From positions 1-36,674 of the forward strand of contig JAYMSP010001063.1 of assembly GCA_036897095.1 (NCBI GenBank): a stretch of 36,674 nt of DNA. The letters run 5' to 3'. Positions 24,678-35,620 of this stretch are shown piece by piece (the stretch's first letter is position 1; each line of letters opens with the position of its first letter). The stretch is from Plantago elongata. Lineage: Eukaryota > Streptophyta > Magnoliopsida > Lamiales > Plantaginaceae. The notes under the pieces are model-generated. The model worked only from the letters and a program-made list of their open reading frames with translations, had not been told where the DNA came from and ran no database searches. The translations under genes and the position numbers were made by a program.

Positions 24678-27600
24678 TCAGACCCGTCGCACTGTCGTCC
24701 TGTGAGGCTTCGGTGCTGAATCAAGTCAACAACAAAATTATGAGTTCTTTTAAATAAGAAATTGAAATGAAACAATATTATGATACACAACTTCAGACAA
24801 TTTCAGTGGAAAGAATAGTGCCGTAAAAATGCAGTAAGGAGATTATACTAGATTGTAAACATCAACAAATAGACAACGAAGCACAACTCAGTTGGTAAGA
24901 CGCTTCACCTCTCGGGGGTTCGAGTCACTCTTTAGCCGTTTCAAAAAAAGTAAACATCAACAAATAGTCATGCCAATAATTATAGGTATGGAGCGGCATT
25001 AATACACACATCACTAAGTTCTAACAAATTCCAAGAATCAGTTTAGTAATCACCTTAAGCATCAGTTCAGTAATCACCTCTACACACATTACTTAAATCA
25101 CTAATTAAATTAGGTTGTTTCATTTTATGGCATGTAAAGCAGAATGTTTGAAACTCAAATTCAGAAACCTGAAAGATCTACATGTTCAGGGGTCCAAATT
25201 CAAATTTTCATCTTCAAGTAGTAGCTTGCAGCCAAAATATGAGCTTTTTTTTTGTAACCTTTAAAAGGATGCATTTGATATTAATACCAGTTAACTTACA
25301 CGAAGAATACGCTGTGTGAAATTTCATTTTCTCCTTCTAAACAGTTCTCTATTTTCAACAAGGTTGGCCAAGTATATGCACAGTTCATTTGCATACCATT
25401 GGGATTTCCTTGCTCATAGAAGTTTCTTAGCATATCAATAGCTTCGGCAGCCATTATACCTCCGGTACACTTGAATCCCTTTTTAGATATTCTACTACTG
25501 CAATTAATAAGTATGAAATTAATAAGACAAAAGAGAAAAAGAAAAGAAAAAAGGAGTTTCTATAGTATCATATCAGATAGATGAAAATGAAATTATGAAT
25601 GAAGTCTCAGTTTAAAACCAGCAATCATACATCGTCACAGGGCTAAAGAGCAAATATTTAATGTAAAACAAAGTTATAGTAGCAAAATGGAGATTGTCCA
25701 AGCACTGATTACAGATTGAACATAATGTAGTACTCCAGCCAATAAGTAAAACTTAATTTGATCAGCTTATCCACTTGCAATGCTATTGCATTTTACACGG
25801 GAAAAACAAAAATAAATTAACAGTTCTATCAGTAATAATCACCGTACTGAAAGATCAATGGTTCAAGAAGAATACAGAATTAAGATGTTTGAGGTGAGAA
25901 GTACCAGTAGGCAAGAGAAATGGGATTAATTAAACAGCATGAACAAGAGAAAAAGTAAGCTACTTTTTTTTTTGGGGGGAATTTTCTAATATTATTAAAA
26001 AGGAAAATAAAAATCACGGGGGTTTAAAGGACCCCGTGTACAACTCAATGACAGTGCATCTACCAAAGATGCTATTCTTGTTTTTCTTCATCTTCATTTT
26101 GAGTGCACAAAATTTTTTATGCTAGTTCCCCTATATTATGCTTTTATTGTATGACTATTATACACAATTCCAGATAGTTGTGAAAAATAATATCTAATTT
26201 TTGGGAAAGCATGATGAAAGTGGACAACAGTTAAAGTTACAAAAGCGAAACAAACAACAAACATGGCCGGACGAGAAAAGTAGATGGCAGAAATTAATTA
26301 CATATAGGAAGCAAATGTTAATATGTCATTGAGGTGAAAAAATAACAGGAAAATGCCAGAAACCTTTATGATCACAATGGTCAACAGTTCAAAGAACAGA
26401 ATTTTACAATTCAAATCACCATCAAATGCATATTTCAATATTTTGATTTTTAACTAGCACACACAAGAATAAAAAACATTATTGACAGCTCAGAATCAGA
26501 CCTCTCTGGGGAACTTGTATGCAGGGACAAGATAGATCCACAGCCTCCAAATTTATCATTTCCACAGCCATAATATACTTCTTTTATGCCTGGAGAAGTA
26601 CCCTACTTAGAGTTAAATCAATCAATAATACGATCACATCATACACGAATATATTCGTTTGGCCATACCAATTATTGACAGAGCTGCTGCACACATTATA
26701 CATGGCTCACATGTAACATAAAGAGTAACACATGAGAAATTTGAAGCCATTTCTTCTCTTGATACTCCATCTTTCCGCCACTGTTCGAGTAGTAGATCAA
26801 TTGCTTCCATCTCTGCATGTCGAGTGGCCTGCAGTAAAGCAAGGATATAAATGTAATAATTGAGGGAAAGTAGAGGGGAAAAATTAAATACGCAAAGCAA
26901 TTCATTGGGGAGATCATTCAAAGGTTAGCCTTGTTTTCTAGACTTATTATCGTAGATTGAATATAATATGAATATACTAGCAAATTGATGGTTTAACTCC
27001 AGCAACATGAAACTCACAACAGTCATATCTGAACAAGGACCACCATAGAAAAAATAAAAATTTATGAGAAAGTTGACTCCCTTCATTAAGAACTAAATAT
27101 TGAAATGCAGAACAATCATAAAAAGGAAGAGTTGAAACAGGTGAAAACACGAGATAAAAGTGCAAGATCAAACAATACCATACATTTCTTGTCTCATTTG
27201 TACGATTCCTCCCTGAGGCAATGACTTTCTGATCTTTGACAAATACGCAACTGACAATATGGACATAGTACTAATATAAGACAATTACCCATAAAGTTGC
27301 TCACAAATAGAAACCTTAGGCTCATCAACCATTTCCAACATTACATGCAGAACTATAAGACAATTAAAATAAAAGAGTCAGTAGATGATCATGGGGTTAT
27401 AATCTTGCATAACATGCAGAACTATTAGATTTTACTTAAACGTAGGAAGTATCTTGCAAAACTCAAGAGAACAAAGGAAAAAAGAACCTTACCCGACTGG
27501 CACTTCAAGAGCATCCAAGGCAAGCTTTGCCTAGCAGAAGAACAGTATACAGTATGGTAAGCCTCAGAAATGATCATCTCACATTTCGAAGGCTAAAGTT

Positions 27601-27894
27601 CACAAGAGGGTATGCAAGAGTGTACTAGAATCAACAAGATTTCTGTTCCAGACTTCATAATATTCACTATCATATTTATTAATCTTATTACATGCATAGT
27701 CATTCATTCTTTTGCCATAAATTTATAATGAGCATAAATTATTCTTTAATCTAGGGAAAAGAACTGGTAAATTGTGCACTTGTCTTCATCTCTTTAATAC
27801 TTAAAGAGACATAAGAGAACAGATTTACCTGTTCCAGGGCAAGATTCATGAATGCGTCACTTCCCATAATTGCTTTCTCAGAATTATACTCCAT
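24678..27894 (-). CDS. TAD2: tRNA-specific adenosine deaminase subunit TAD2
   Basis: Seven exons on the minus strand: 27894-27829, 27530-27493, 27250-27184, 26828-26669, 26589-26502, 25497-25397 and 24715-24678, all GT-AG and in phase, giving 185 residues, close to the known plant TAD2 size (about 180). It is the catalytic subunit that, with TAD3, deaminates adenosine 34 to inosine in the anticodon of cytosolic tRNAs. The deaminase signature is complete: HAE at 61-63 (zinc ligand His 61, proton shuttle Glu 63) and PCIMC at 99-103 (zinc ligands Cys 100 and Cys 103). Family blocks [41 protein letters not shown], and the tail YEQGNPNAPKPHR support the assignment. A CTTCTGTAG acceptor-like motif six bases before the ATG suggests a 5' UTR intron. 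Intron 6 carries a SINE (24873-24949). A second in-frame Met at residue 10 could be an alternative start. Confidence 0.95.
24855..24872. repeat. Target-site duplication, left copy
   Basis: GTAAACATCAACAAATAG, identical over 18 bases to 24950-24967, flanks the SINE. Such long duplications are made by LINE-encoded target-primed reverse transcription. Confidence 0.9.
24873..24949 (+). mobile_element. Short tRNA-derived SINE, recent insertion
   Basis: The 77-base unit starts ACAACGAAGCACAACTCAGT, has an A-box-like CAACTCAGTTGGTAAGACGC, then TTCACCTCTCGG, a B box (GGGGTTCGAGTCA) and an A-rich tail (TTTCAAAAAAA). Perfect 18-bp direct repeats lie immediately outside. It therefore consists of almost nothing but a tRNA-like head plus tail. 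It sits in TAD2 intron 6, antisense to the gene. A diverged copy is at about 891-968 (minus). It is not called a tRNA gene because no proper acceptor and anticodon stems can be drawn. Confidence 0.85.
24950..24967. repeat. Target-site duplication, right copy
   Basis: Exact 18-base match to 24855-24872, directly after the A-rich tail of the SINE. Confidence 0.9.
25965..26060 (-). mobile_element. Possible LINE 3' end fragment
   Basis: In TAD2 intron 5 a run of T followed by GGGGGGAATTTTCTAATATT then AAAGG and a GGACCCCGTG block resembles, on the minus strand, the poly(A)-terminated 3' end of a plant non-LTR element. No reverse-transcriptase coding and no target duplication were found. The assignment is by general resemblance only. 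Confidence 0.3.
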
Positions 27895-28869
27895 CTATGC
27901 CTACAGAAGCAACTCAGCAATAAGAATAGAAGTTCAGATATGCATTTTCACATGCAAACACACACGTGTAAGGCACGCACATACTCCCTAATGGCTTCAC
28001 AGCCAAGACCAATAAACAGTTGAGTCTATTAGAACAATTCAATCTATTAAGACAATGTATAAGATGGCAAGTTAAATTAGGAACTTAAGGACTTTAAATC
28101 TGCGAGAAATCAGCAGCAATCAAGTTGAAGGGATCTTATACTGATTCCAGTTCACTTATTCATAGAGTCTGAACAACCTAATTCTTTCACATTCTGAAAC
28201 ATCAACAGTAGAGTACTAAATTTTCAGTTGGATTATGCATAACAACACAAGCACACAATTATGCTGGTTTAGAATATCTTAATAGCAGGAGACTTAAACA
28301 AAAACTAAACCTAAGAAGGTTTTAACTGCAGTATAACCAATGCTAATTGTTCAGTAATCAGCATCGTCCTGCCCCTGATCAACCATCCGAATCTCCTGCT
28401 TAAAATTGATCCACAAGCCGATATGATCTTGAAATCCAAATTCATGAGGTTGGATAAAATTACTACCCATTCAAACCTAAAGAGCACGAATAATTAAACC
28501 AAAGCCCGACGAAAAAAGTAGTTGATACAACACCCCGATGTTGAACAAAATAATTGTCATAATCATAAGAGCAGTGAAAGAAATATAAAAACAAGTCCCT
28601 GTGCATGATTTATGCGTAATGAATCTCTTAGTTGGCATTTTCAGTGTCATTATGCAGAAAAGCAAAGGCAATTGCAGAATAACAACAAAGAAAATTATGA
28701 TCAAAGCAAAATTGCAAAGTAACCTAACCTAATTTAGCATTAGCAACAATATAAACAGCTACATATGCAATACAATAAGTGGCCAGTAGAATAGCATTCA
28801 AACCTAAGAAATAAATTGATTCATTCATGAAAGCCTGAAATAGTAGATAAACGAAATTCCCAAATTCAT

Positions 28870-29001
28870 TGGGCCTCCACTCCTCTTATTGGATAAAAAA
28901 ACATGGAATCTGTATAAATGTTTTCCAATCTGTTTTTGTGTTCTTCAGCAATTGAGCTCCACACTCGACACTACTTGTTTTTCTGTAAGGCCCAATGGGC
29001 C
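28870..29001. promoter_or_regulatory. Site II (TGGGCC) cluster, probable TAD2 promoter
   Basis: TGGGCC occurs at 28870-28875 and 28996-29001, and its complement GGCCCA at 28989-28994, so the last two form a near-palindrome. Site II elements (TGGGCY) are bound by TCP factors and are common in promoters of plant translation and housekeeping genes. They lie about 1 kb before the TAD2 ATG, which fits if a 5' UTR intron separates promoter and start. Confidence 0.5.
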
Positions 29002-29306
29002 ATTTAACTGATTGGCTTCTACCTTGCCGGATTTCAAAATTCAATCAAGACTTCAAGGAGGCGCAATTATATAACTTTGAACGGAGAATGAGGTAACCTA
29101 AATTGGGTTACATAGAATGTTGCATTCACGTATGTCTTTACATCATGCAAATCGATTCGTAATCGTCACTTTTTCTAAGAAAGATGATCCCTCACAGGTA
29201 TAGGTTTAAAAATATGTGAAAGCTATTAGGTTGACGAAAGAGTACATTACATCTTTTGAACAGGTTAACATAATTGAATCTAATCGTGGAAAATGGTATG
29301 TAATTG

Positions 29307-29411
29307 GATTAGGAGCCGATACATAATTTAGTAGTTTTTAGATTAGGAGCCGAAACATAATGGTATGTTGAAAAATAAATAAATTATTTAGATTAGGAGT
29401 CGAAATATAAT
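29307..29411. repeat. Three diverged copies of a 21-bp repeat
   Basis: GATTAGGAGCCGATACATAAT at 29307-29327 recurs with one to three changes at 29341-29361 and 29391-29411. Spacings are 34 and 50 bases. The flanks GAAAATGGTATG also recur (near 29289 and 29434), so a larger unit was probably duplicated and decayed. No function is apparent. Confidence 0.6.
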
Positions 29412-29996
29412 TTAAAATTGTAATTGGAAGTTGAAAATGGTATGCTGTTCCGTCCTCTAGGAATTCACATGCTCATGGGCGAAGGGATGCAATATCGTAG
29501 TTTTTGAATAATTGTTCAAAGAAATATGTTTTGATGTTTAGAAATGTTGTACTGGATTATTATAAAATTGTGTATAAATATACTTAATTTTGTACAAATC
29601 TTCAATTCAATGATCACAAACTTCGTAATTAAGTGTGAAGAAGAAAGGATACAAAATATAACATTTTATTCGTACTTGGATGAATTCGTAAGTAACAAGT
29701 GCTCTTCCTTCCGATACTACAAAATGAAGAAATACTATGAAGAAGGGACCTAATTAAGATGGAAAATAGGCAAAAAGAAATTTGTTCCGTCCACTCTTCC
29801 ATTTCTCTTCTCTACTCAGCTAGCTAGACTCTGCTGCCTGAGATCTCGACTTGTTCATATCGCATTGTAACAAAACAAAAACTAGACAAAATATTGCCCA
29901 AATGAAAGGCTATTAGTAGTAATTACTATGGAGAAAAAAAGGGCAAAATAGACTAAATAAATGGTCTGAATGACTCTGCTCTGGGTTTTCCATCAA

Positions 29997-32186
29997 TCAT
30001 TCTTGCTCAGTATCATCCGGAGAGTTTGGTGTTCGGACAAATCTGCCCTGCAGCGACACCACCAACATTCCAGTCAGATCATTTTCGTCCAACACATTTA
30101 TACCACACAATTTTATCCAGAAAAACGAGTTCACTACTCATTACGGAAACACCTATATGCGTAGAAAATTTTCATACATATTTCTATATTCTATAATACG
30201 AGTAATTAGTATTTTTATATTTTATTAGCCACCACTTAAACATTTTATTAATCACCGAATTTAAACTTACATAACCTTTTACATGTTGATAGTTAAATTT
30301 ATTTGATTTTACAAATTGAAATAAGTAATTTCAAATTATACTGGTAAAATTTCCATTTATTATTAATATATAAGATTAATAATGCCTCTTAAGAAAAAAT
30401 CATTAAAGAAATTGGAATGCAATGTTGTACAAATATAAGATGGAAAATTGTCAAATCAATACTTAACGAGACTTTACATTCAACTTTATTTTTGTCAACG
30501 TAAATCAAAATTATATTATTTCAATAGTTTATTACTAAAAGCTGTTTTATCAATACTATTTCCTTAAAATATAATTCATGGGGCATCTAGCTTGAGGGGA
30601 GGAGAGATTTACATACCTTCATTCTAGGCCGTCGATCAGCATTAACTTTCCGGACTTGGTACCTAATTTTCTTCGAAAAGAGGCGCGTACGTCTTTTCTC
30701 CTTGTATCGTTGCACACTCGCCTCTCGCACGCCTCCGTTCTCTGAGAAGAGGTCTATCTGCGCCAGCTTAGCCTGTTACACCAATGACCAAACCAATCAT
30801 TAACACAAAAATCAATCTCTCCTCACATAATTGGAACCAACAAACTGACAAATTAAACACTGTTAAAAAAAACAGTTCTCCTAATAAGAAACCAATCTAA
30901 TAGTATTAAAAAGATACTACAAACGAACCACGACAGAACCAATCGAATCAAATACTGATTACGATGATTCTAAAACCGGCTTTAAAATTCTTAATCATTA
31001 ATTTATTGTCCGTTTCATAACTTGTTAAAACAGTTAACATTCTTTGAAGAATTCCACCTTAAACAAATTAGACGTACTTGCAAGAAACTCTCGATAGCTA
31101 CGTAACATTTTTGTACTATCAAAAGTGACGCAATAAAGAAATGCACATTCAGATTCTAGCAAATTAACATACTTGGACGTCATTTCCGGGAATTTCGTCA
31201 CCGGAAAACGGCGAGCTCTTATCGGACCACTCCTTCAATATGCTGTCGTAGTCCAGTTTTAAATTAAGCCTTTCGGTTGGCTGAGATGGAGGAATAGATT
31301 CCTCACCGGAGGATGACTTGCTAGCTGACACGTCGGGACTGGCTCCATTGGTGACACTTGTGACGATGTCGCTTAAGTTCTTCAACTCAACCTTCTTTTT
31401 CTTCTTCTTTTCTACTGGGGGTTTGGGAATTTTCGGTGTTATATCGGCTACATTGACACAAGGAAACCTCCACCAATCGCCTTCGTCAACAGTTCTAATC
31501 GCTCTCACTTCTTGCCTCATTCCGTAGCCAAATATGGGATAACCGTAGCAAAAGCCACTCATTTGCGACGGATTAACAGGCACGTCGTTACATGAAGTGG
31601 ACTCTTTGTTCTCCACGCTCAAATTCCCCATGATGCTATCAATCCCCTGCTCAATCTCCTCATCCAGAATCGACTCCGTGTCGAAATCCTGACCCTCCTG
31701 ATACTCGTCGCATACCTCAGACGACGAATTCGTAATCCCATTGGACGTAATCTCTCCCGGACTAAGGCATGGTTTCTCGAACACTTTCGTGGTAAAATGC
31801 CGTCTCTCTATTATAGGAGAAGGTAGTAAATATCCGGAGGAATCGATAACTTGGAACGGCATAAGGTCGAAAAGTAAAGGAGGATTTTGAGTTGAATCAT
31901 ATGGCCTTGTGAACCTTCCGAATTTTCCAGGATTAACAAGATGTTTGGTGGGGAATATTTTTGGGTAGGCTGTGGAAAGGATTGTAGCGGCTTCGTTATA
32001 CGTCTGATTAGGCCTCTTTCGAGGCGTTCGCGGCTTTCGTGTCGAGATTGCGAGCGGAGAGTTGCTTGATTCAGAGAGAGTCGAAGACGGAGATGACGAA
32101 TTTGAGGCCCATGAGGTAGAAGGAGACTTGATTATCTCTAAGTCTAGCCTGGTATAGGCTCTACCTCCTGTTAAACAAGAAGACAT
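29997..32186 (-). CDS. CIA2-like CCT-domain transcription regulator
   Basis: Three exons on the minus strand: 32186-31173, 30772-30617 and 30047-29997, all GT-AG and in phase, 406 residues. The C-terminal CCT motif (about 354-396) is basic and complete: [40 protein letters not shown]. The N-terminus ([20 protein letters not shown]), the PKIFPTKHL block, the acidic middle, a Lys run usable as a nuclear signal ([11 protein letters not shown]) and [15 protein letters not shown] place it with CHLOROPLAST IMPORT APPARATUS 2, CIA2-LIKE and ASML2-type proteins (Arabidopsis members roughly 390-435 residues). Family members are nuclear and promote expression of chloroplast protein-import and ribosomal genes in leaves. 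Whether this is the CIA2 or CIL orthologue cannot be decided here. A 12-codon upstream frame precedes the start (32262-32224). Confidence 0.93.
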
Positions 32187-33578
32187 GTTAACAAAGGATG
32201 GTTGGTACCACTACTACTACAGCTCAATTGGAAATGAAGAAAGTGAACCAATTGTGGCACATGAAAATGTCAGGCCAATGGTAACCAATGACAGTCACTT
32301 GGACCAAGAAAAAAAAATCAGAAGCTGATTGGTTTCAACTTTGATTCACTAACTACAAGAACCCTAAACCCTGGAAAGTACTATTTCCAGTATTAAAAAA
32401 AAAAAACAGTGTGTTTGGACTAATTAAAAAATTGGGTATAGGCCAAAAAGTGTTTGAAATGGTATACTTGGGTTATGAAAAGTTTGTTGAAATAAAGGAA
32501 GTATATGAAAGCAGAAAGATTAAGGTTGAAACCCAGAAAAAAAGCAGAGGGCTATTGGAAAGAGGAATGCTAAAAGCAGAGTCTTTTATATATAGGAAAA
32601 CCAAGAACTGGTTATTTCTCAAGCTAAGGTTTTGGAATTTACTTGAGATAGATAGATAAATATCCAAGATTTTACATTTTTAAGATAATAATAGAGGAAG
32701 AAAAAGTGAAATTGAAATGAAAAATAAATAATGGTCTGGTCTGTATTGTTTTGTATATATGTGAAGAGACTCACTGATATCTGATAGAGAGAGTGAGCAT
32801 GTATGTATGTACATAACAGAACAGAACAGAACAGAAGTCACGGGAAAGAGTAGCAGGCAGATAAAAGGTTAAGGTCAGGATGAATGGTGAATTTGTGTAA
32901 AGAATAGCAGATGAAAATGTCACTCAGTTTATTTGTTTATCTTCTTCTCTTCTCACTAGACTTTGGATGTAGATGACTGATGATGATGATGATGAGAAAA
33001 CAGAGCAAGGGACAATACTTGGCGTTCTGCAAATTTCATGATTTGGACCACTTCCTTTTTGTTTCTATAAAAAGTACAGATCAATTATGCAGACGCTCTA
33101 TACTTAATAATTCTTTATTGTTGACGAGTATTATACTAAACTAAAACACACCTTTTTAATTCTTCTTCTTTAACATTTTTATGAATAGAAAAACCCTTTG
33201 ACCTTTTGAACAACAATGTTAGTTATTTTCTGACTTTCTAATGCTTATGTTAGCTAATAGTAATTCTCTTGGATATAGAATCTAAAACATCTACTCCTTG
33301 TTTTGTTTAATCTCTCAAAGTTTTGTGATATCGTACGTCAATGTAATTGAAATATCAGCTTATAACTTATGTTAAATAGTCGATTTCAATGATTGCTAGT
33401 ATGAATATCAATTGATATTGCTCAATTGCTCATGACTATAGCCTCGTGAAATACATTAATCAAAGGTTTTGTTGATACATTGTTAGATTCGAAAAATTAC
33501 CAATCGGCGTATGATTCAATAATTGTTTATTAAGATCTAAGGTTCATCAGACGTTCCATATTTATGAAAGTTAGAGGG
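32187..33578. other. CIA2-like leader and promoter region
   Basis: Contains the likely 5' leader, with the upstream frame at 32262-32224 (12 codons), and the promoter of the CIA2-like gene reading leftward. Simple repeats occur: four ACAGA units near 32815-32835 and (GAT)n near 32979-32994. Plus-strand frame 32411-32659 has no recognised domain. The section beyond 33100 is AT-rich intergenic. Confidence 0.5.
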
Positions 33579-33581
33579 TTA

Positions 33582-33775
33582 GGCTCGGTCTCTTCAACTT
33601 AATATCACTCAAATTTAGTTTTATTCAGTTCAGTTTAACTTGATTTAGTTATAATTTATACCTTATTTTAGCCCATTCAGTTCAGTTCAGTTCAGTTCAG
33701 CTTGGTTTAGTTATAATTTATACCTTACCTCAGTTGAATTCAATTCAGTAAATTTAAATTGAATAAATTAGAGCC
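33582..33775. mobile_element. Tourist-like MITE with internal duplication
   Basis: A 194-bp unit flanked by TTA on each side (33579-33581 and 33776-33778). Ends begin GGCTCGGTC and, inverted, GGCTCTAAT, as in PIF/Harbinger-type Tourist elements. Inside, TTTAGTTATAATTTATACCT occurs twice, 62 bases apart, and CAGTT is repeated about five times at 33677-33700. A decayed relative is at about 184-320. Confidence 0.6.
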
Positions 33776-34370
33776 TTAGTTATGGAATTATAATAGGATG
33801 ATATGTTATATTAATATGATTAATCTTTAAGCGGTTTGTATATAATCCTCACTTGGATGTAAACACGTACGTGCCATAGTATCTTAAATGTGTACAATTG
33901 GTTGTCGATTATAATTTCTCGACTCATATAAAGTTTGTGATGTATCTAACAATGTCACGATTAAATCGACAGGTAATTCTATATTTCCCTATGTACTTTT
34001 AAATATGGTATAAACACACTAGTGAAGTGGAGTGTGTCTGTTTCTACAATTTCTCTCAATGAGGATAAATTATTATGCTATCTTAATATAGTACAATTAA
34101 TGATATGCTAGCATTTAATATTCATTGGCCAAATCAGAGTACAAAGGGCAGAGTACAATACATCTATATATCTAAAATATGAATCAAATTTTTTCCAAAT
34201 TCTTCTTATTGATCCATTTATCATGTAACGTGGTAAAATACTCAATTCTAATTAATTAAAAAAATTATAGAGCATATTATAATCTGTTCATAATGTAATT
34301 TAAAGTAAAAAATAATTAGTAAGAGCAATTCAGTCAATTAAAATATCTATTGTATTATATATTTAACTGT
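33776..34370. other. AT-rich intergenic region
   Basis: About 600 bases, strongly AT-rich. No gene, repeat family or regulatory motif could be supported. Confidence 0.6.
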
Positions 34371-35407
34371 TTTTTTAAACGGTAAAAATTTATATTAATA
34401 AGGATCAAGAGAGCACAAGAAGTGCACTCAATCAAACAATTACAAAGAGAATAAAACATTTCGTCCAAACCACCATACATGTTCTAGGATACATGAAAAG
34501 GACTATCGAAATAAAAAATAAACATCAACTAACAGAAATCTCCAAGTCTCAACTCTCTCCAGTGCTCAACCTCCATGTAGGCTTAATATGCATGTGTCAC
34601 AACCAATTATCTTCACCACCAAAGAGTCTCGATTACATAATCAGTTCATACTAGGAAAATTCCACCATCAATTCCATAGGAAGTCCGGTAGTGTCTATTT
34701 TACCGAAGTTCGCACCAAGGTGCGTGCCGATTTGGTATACACATTCATCAACCCTCACGACACTGAAGCCGTTTTTGGGTAATATGTGAAACATGTCCAG
34801 CACGACAACGGTGGTACAGGTGCACCATAGGTCCCCCTCCGGGCCCATTCATAACCACGTTCCTCCACCCTATCCATCTTTCAGGTCACTTGGCAAGTAA
34901 TTTAAAACGTGATCAAGGGTCCCTCAACAAATTAAAACTAAATCCCATGGTCTAGTTCCTTGAGTTAATTGTCCTAGGACTCCCCATAGTACACACACAC
35001 GTTACTCCTCTCACCAGGACTAAAGGAAACAATTCCCTAAGTGGTACAAAAGACAAAAACCAAACTCAAGATATTGAAGGATAAATCTCTATGGTTTATC
35101 CCCTTGAGCCCCTCAAGATATTGAAAACCAGATCACATTGGTCCAGTTACTTGAGTTAAAGTCTAACCATGCTCGTAGCACCCCTCCACCCTATCCTCCC
35201 CCCCTACGGCAAGTGGCAAGAAATTTAAGGATTAGTCATGAAACACCAGCTCCTTCCCCACTAATAGCAACACCATTCCACCCTAGGCTCAGACATAACC
35301 AGTGGCAAGCAATTTAAGATGTTGTCTCGAGGAAAATCACCCTGTCCATCTTTACTAATCCCCTATACCATTTGCTCAACTCGTTCACGATCACAATGAG
35401 CATCAGA
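34371..35407 (-). mobile_element. Decayed transposon body, probably part of the CACTA copy
   Basis: No intact gene. It lies directly downstream (minus sense) of the CACTA domain exon. Two degenerate repeats recur: a block with CCACCCTA and GTGGCAAGnAATTTAA at about 34864, 35184 and 35276, and a block with CTCAAnATATT and TTGAGTT at about 34923, 35062 and 35113. The T-rich left edge followed by GGTAAAAATTTATATTAATA also resembles a LINE 3' end. Open frames at 34588-34782 (+) and 34651-34848 (-) are unrecognised. Membership in the CACTA element is inferred from position only. Confidence 0.35.
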
Positions 35408-35612
35408 TGTTGTACTCTTACTATTTTTCATCACTTTTTCTTCTTTCTTTTAAGATTCAAGTTTCTGTAATCCATGAACGGTATTGGCGCCTCACCATGA
35501 GAAGTCCATACGAAATACTCAGGAACAAAGCCCTTACGTTTCTAATGTTCCATCACCGTTGCAGGAGGTAAATATTGCCTATTTCTACATTTATTTTGGT
35601 TACAAGGGCACA

Positions 35613-35620
35613 TCATCATC
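35613..35620. repeat. 8-bp target-site duplication, left copy
   Basis: TCATCATC, identical to 36521-36528, directly before the TAGGG end of the hAT element. Confidence 0.85.

Larger units (their letters stand above)
27895..29996. other. TAD2 upstream region and CIA2-like 3' region
   Basis: The left part should be TAD2 leader (probably with a 5' UTR intron) and promoter, with site II motifs at 28870-29001. The right part holds diverged short repeats (29307-29411) and the CIA2-like 3' UTR. No further gene is supported; open frames at 28477-28704 and 29544-29753 are AT-rich noise. Confidence 0.5.

Noticed and set aside
24873-24949. Functional tRNA gene
   Set aside because: A and B boxes are present but no matching acceptor stem or anticodon loop can be drawn, and flanking target duplications show a retroposed SINE.
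26634-26921. 95-codon frame ending in [11 protein letters not shown] over the deaminase exon
   Set aside because: It is exon 4 of TAD2 extended into both flanking introns. A downstream exon (26589-26502) restores the family sequence IKEVYYGC, so the intron reading is not the real protein.
31318-31527. Phe-rich plus-strand frame
   Set aside because: It is antisense to the Lys run and neighbouring residues of CIA2-like exon 1.
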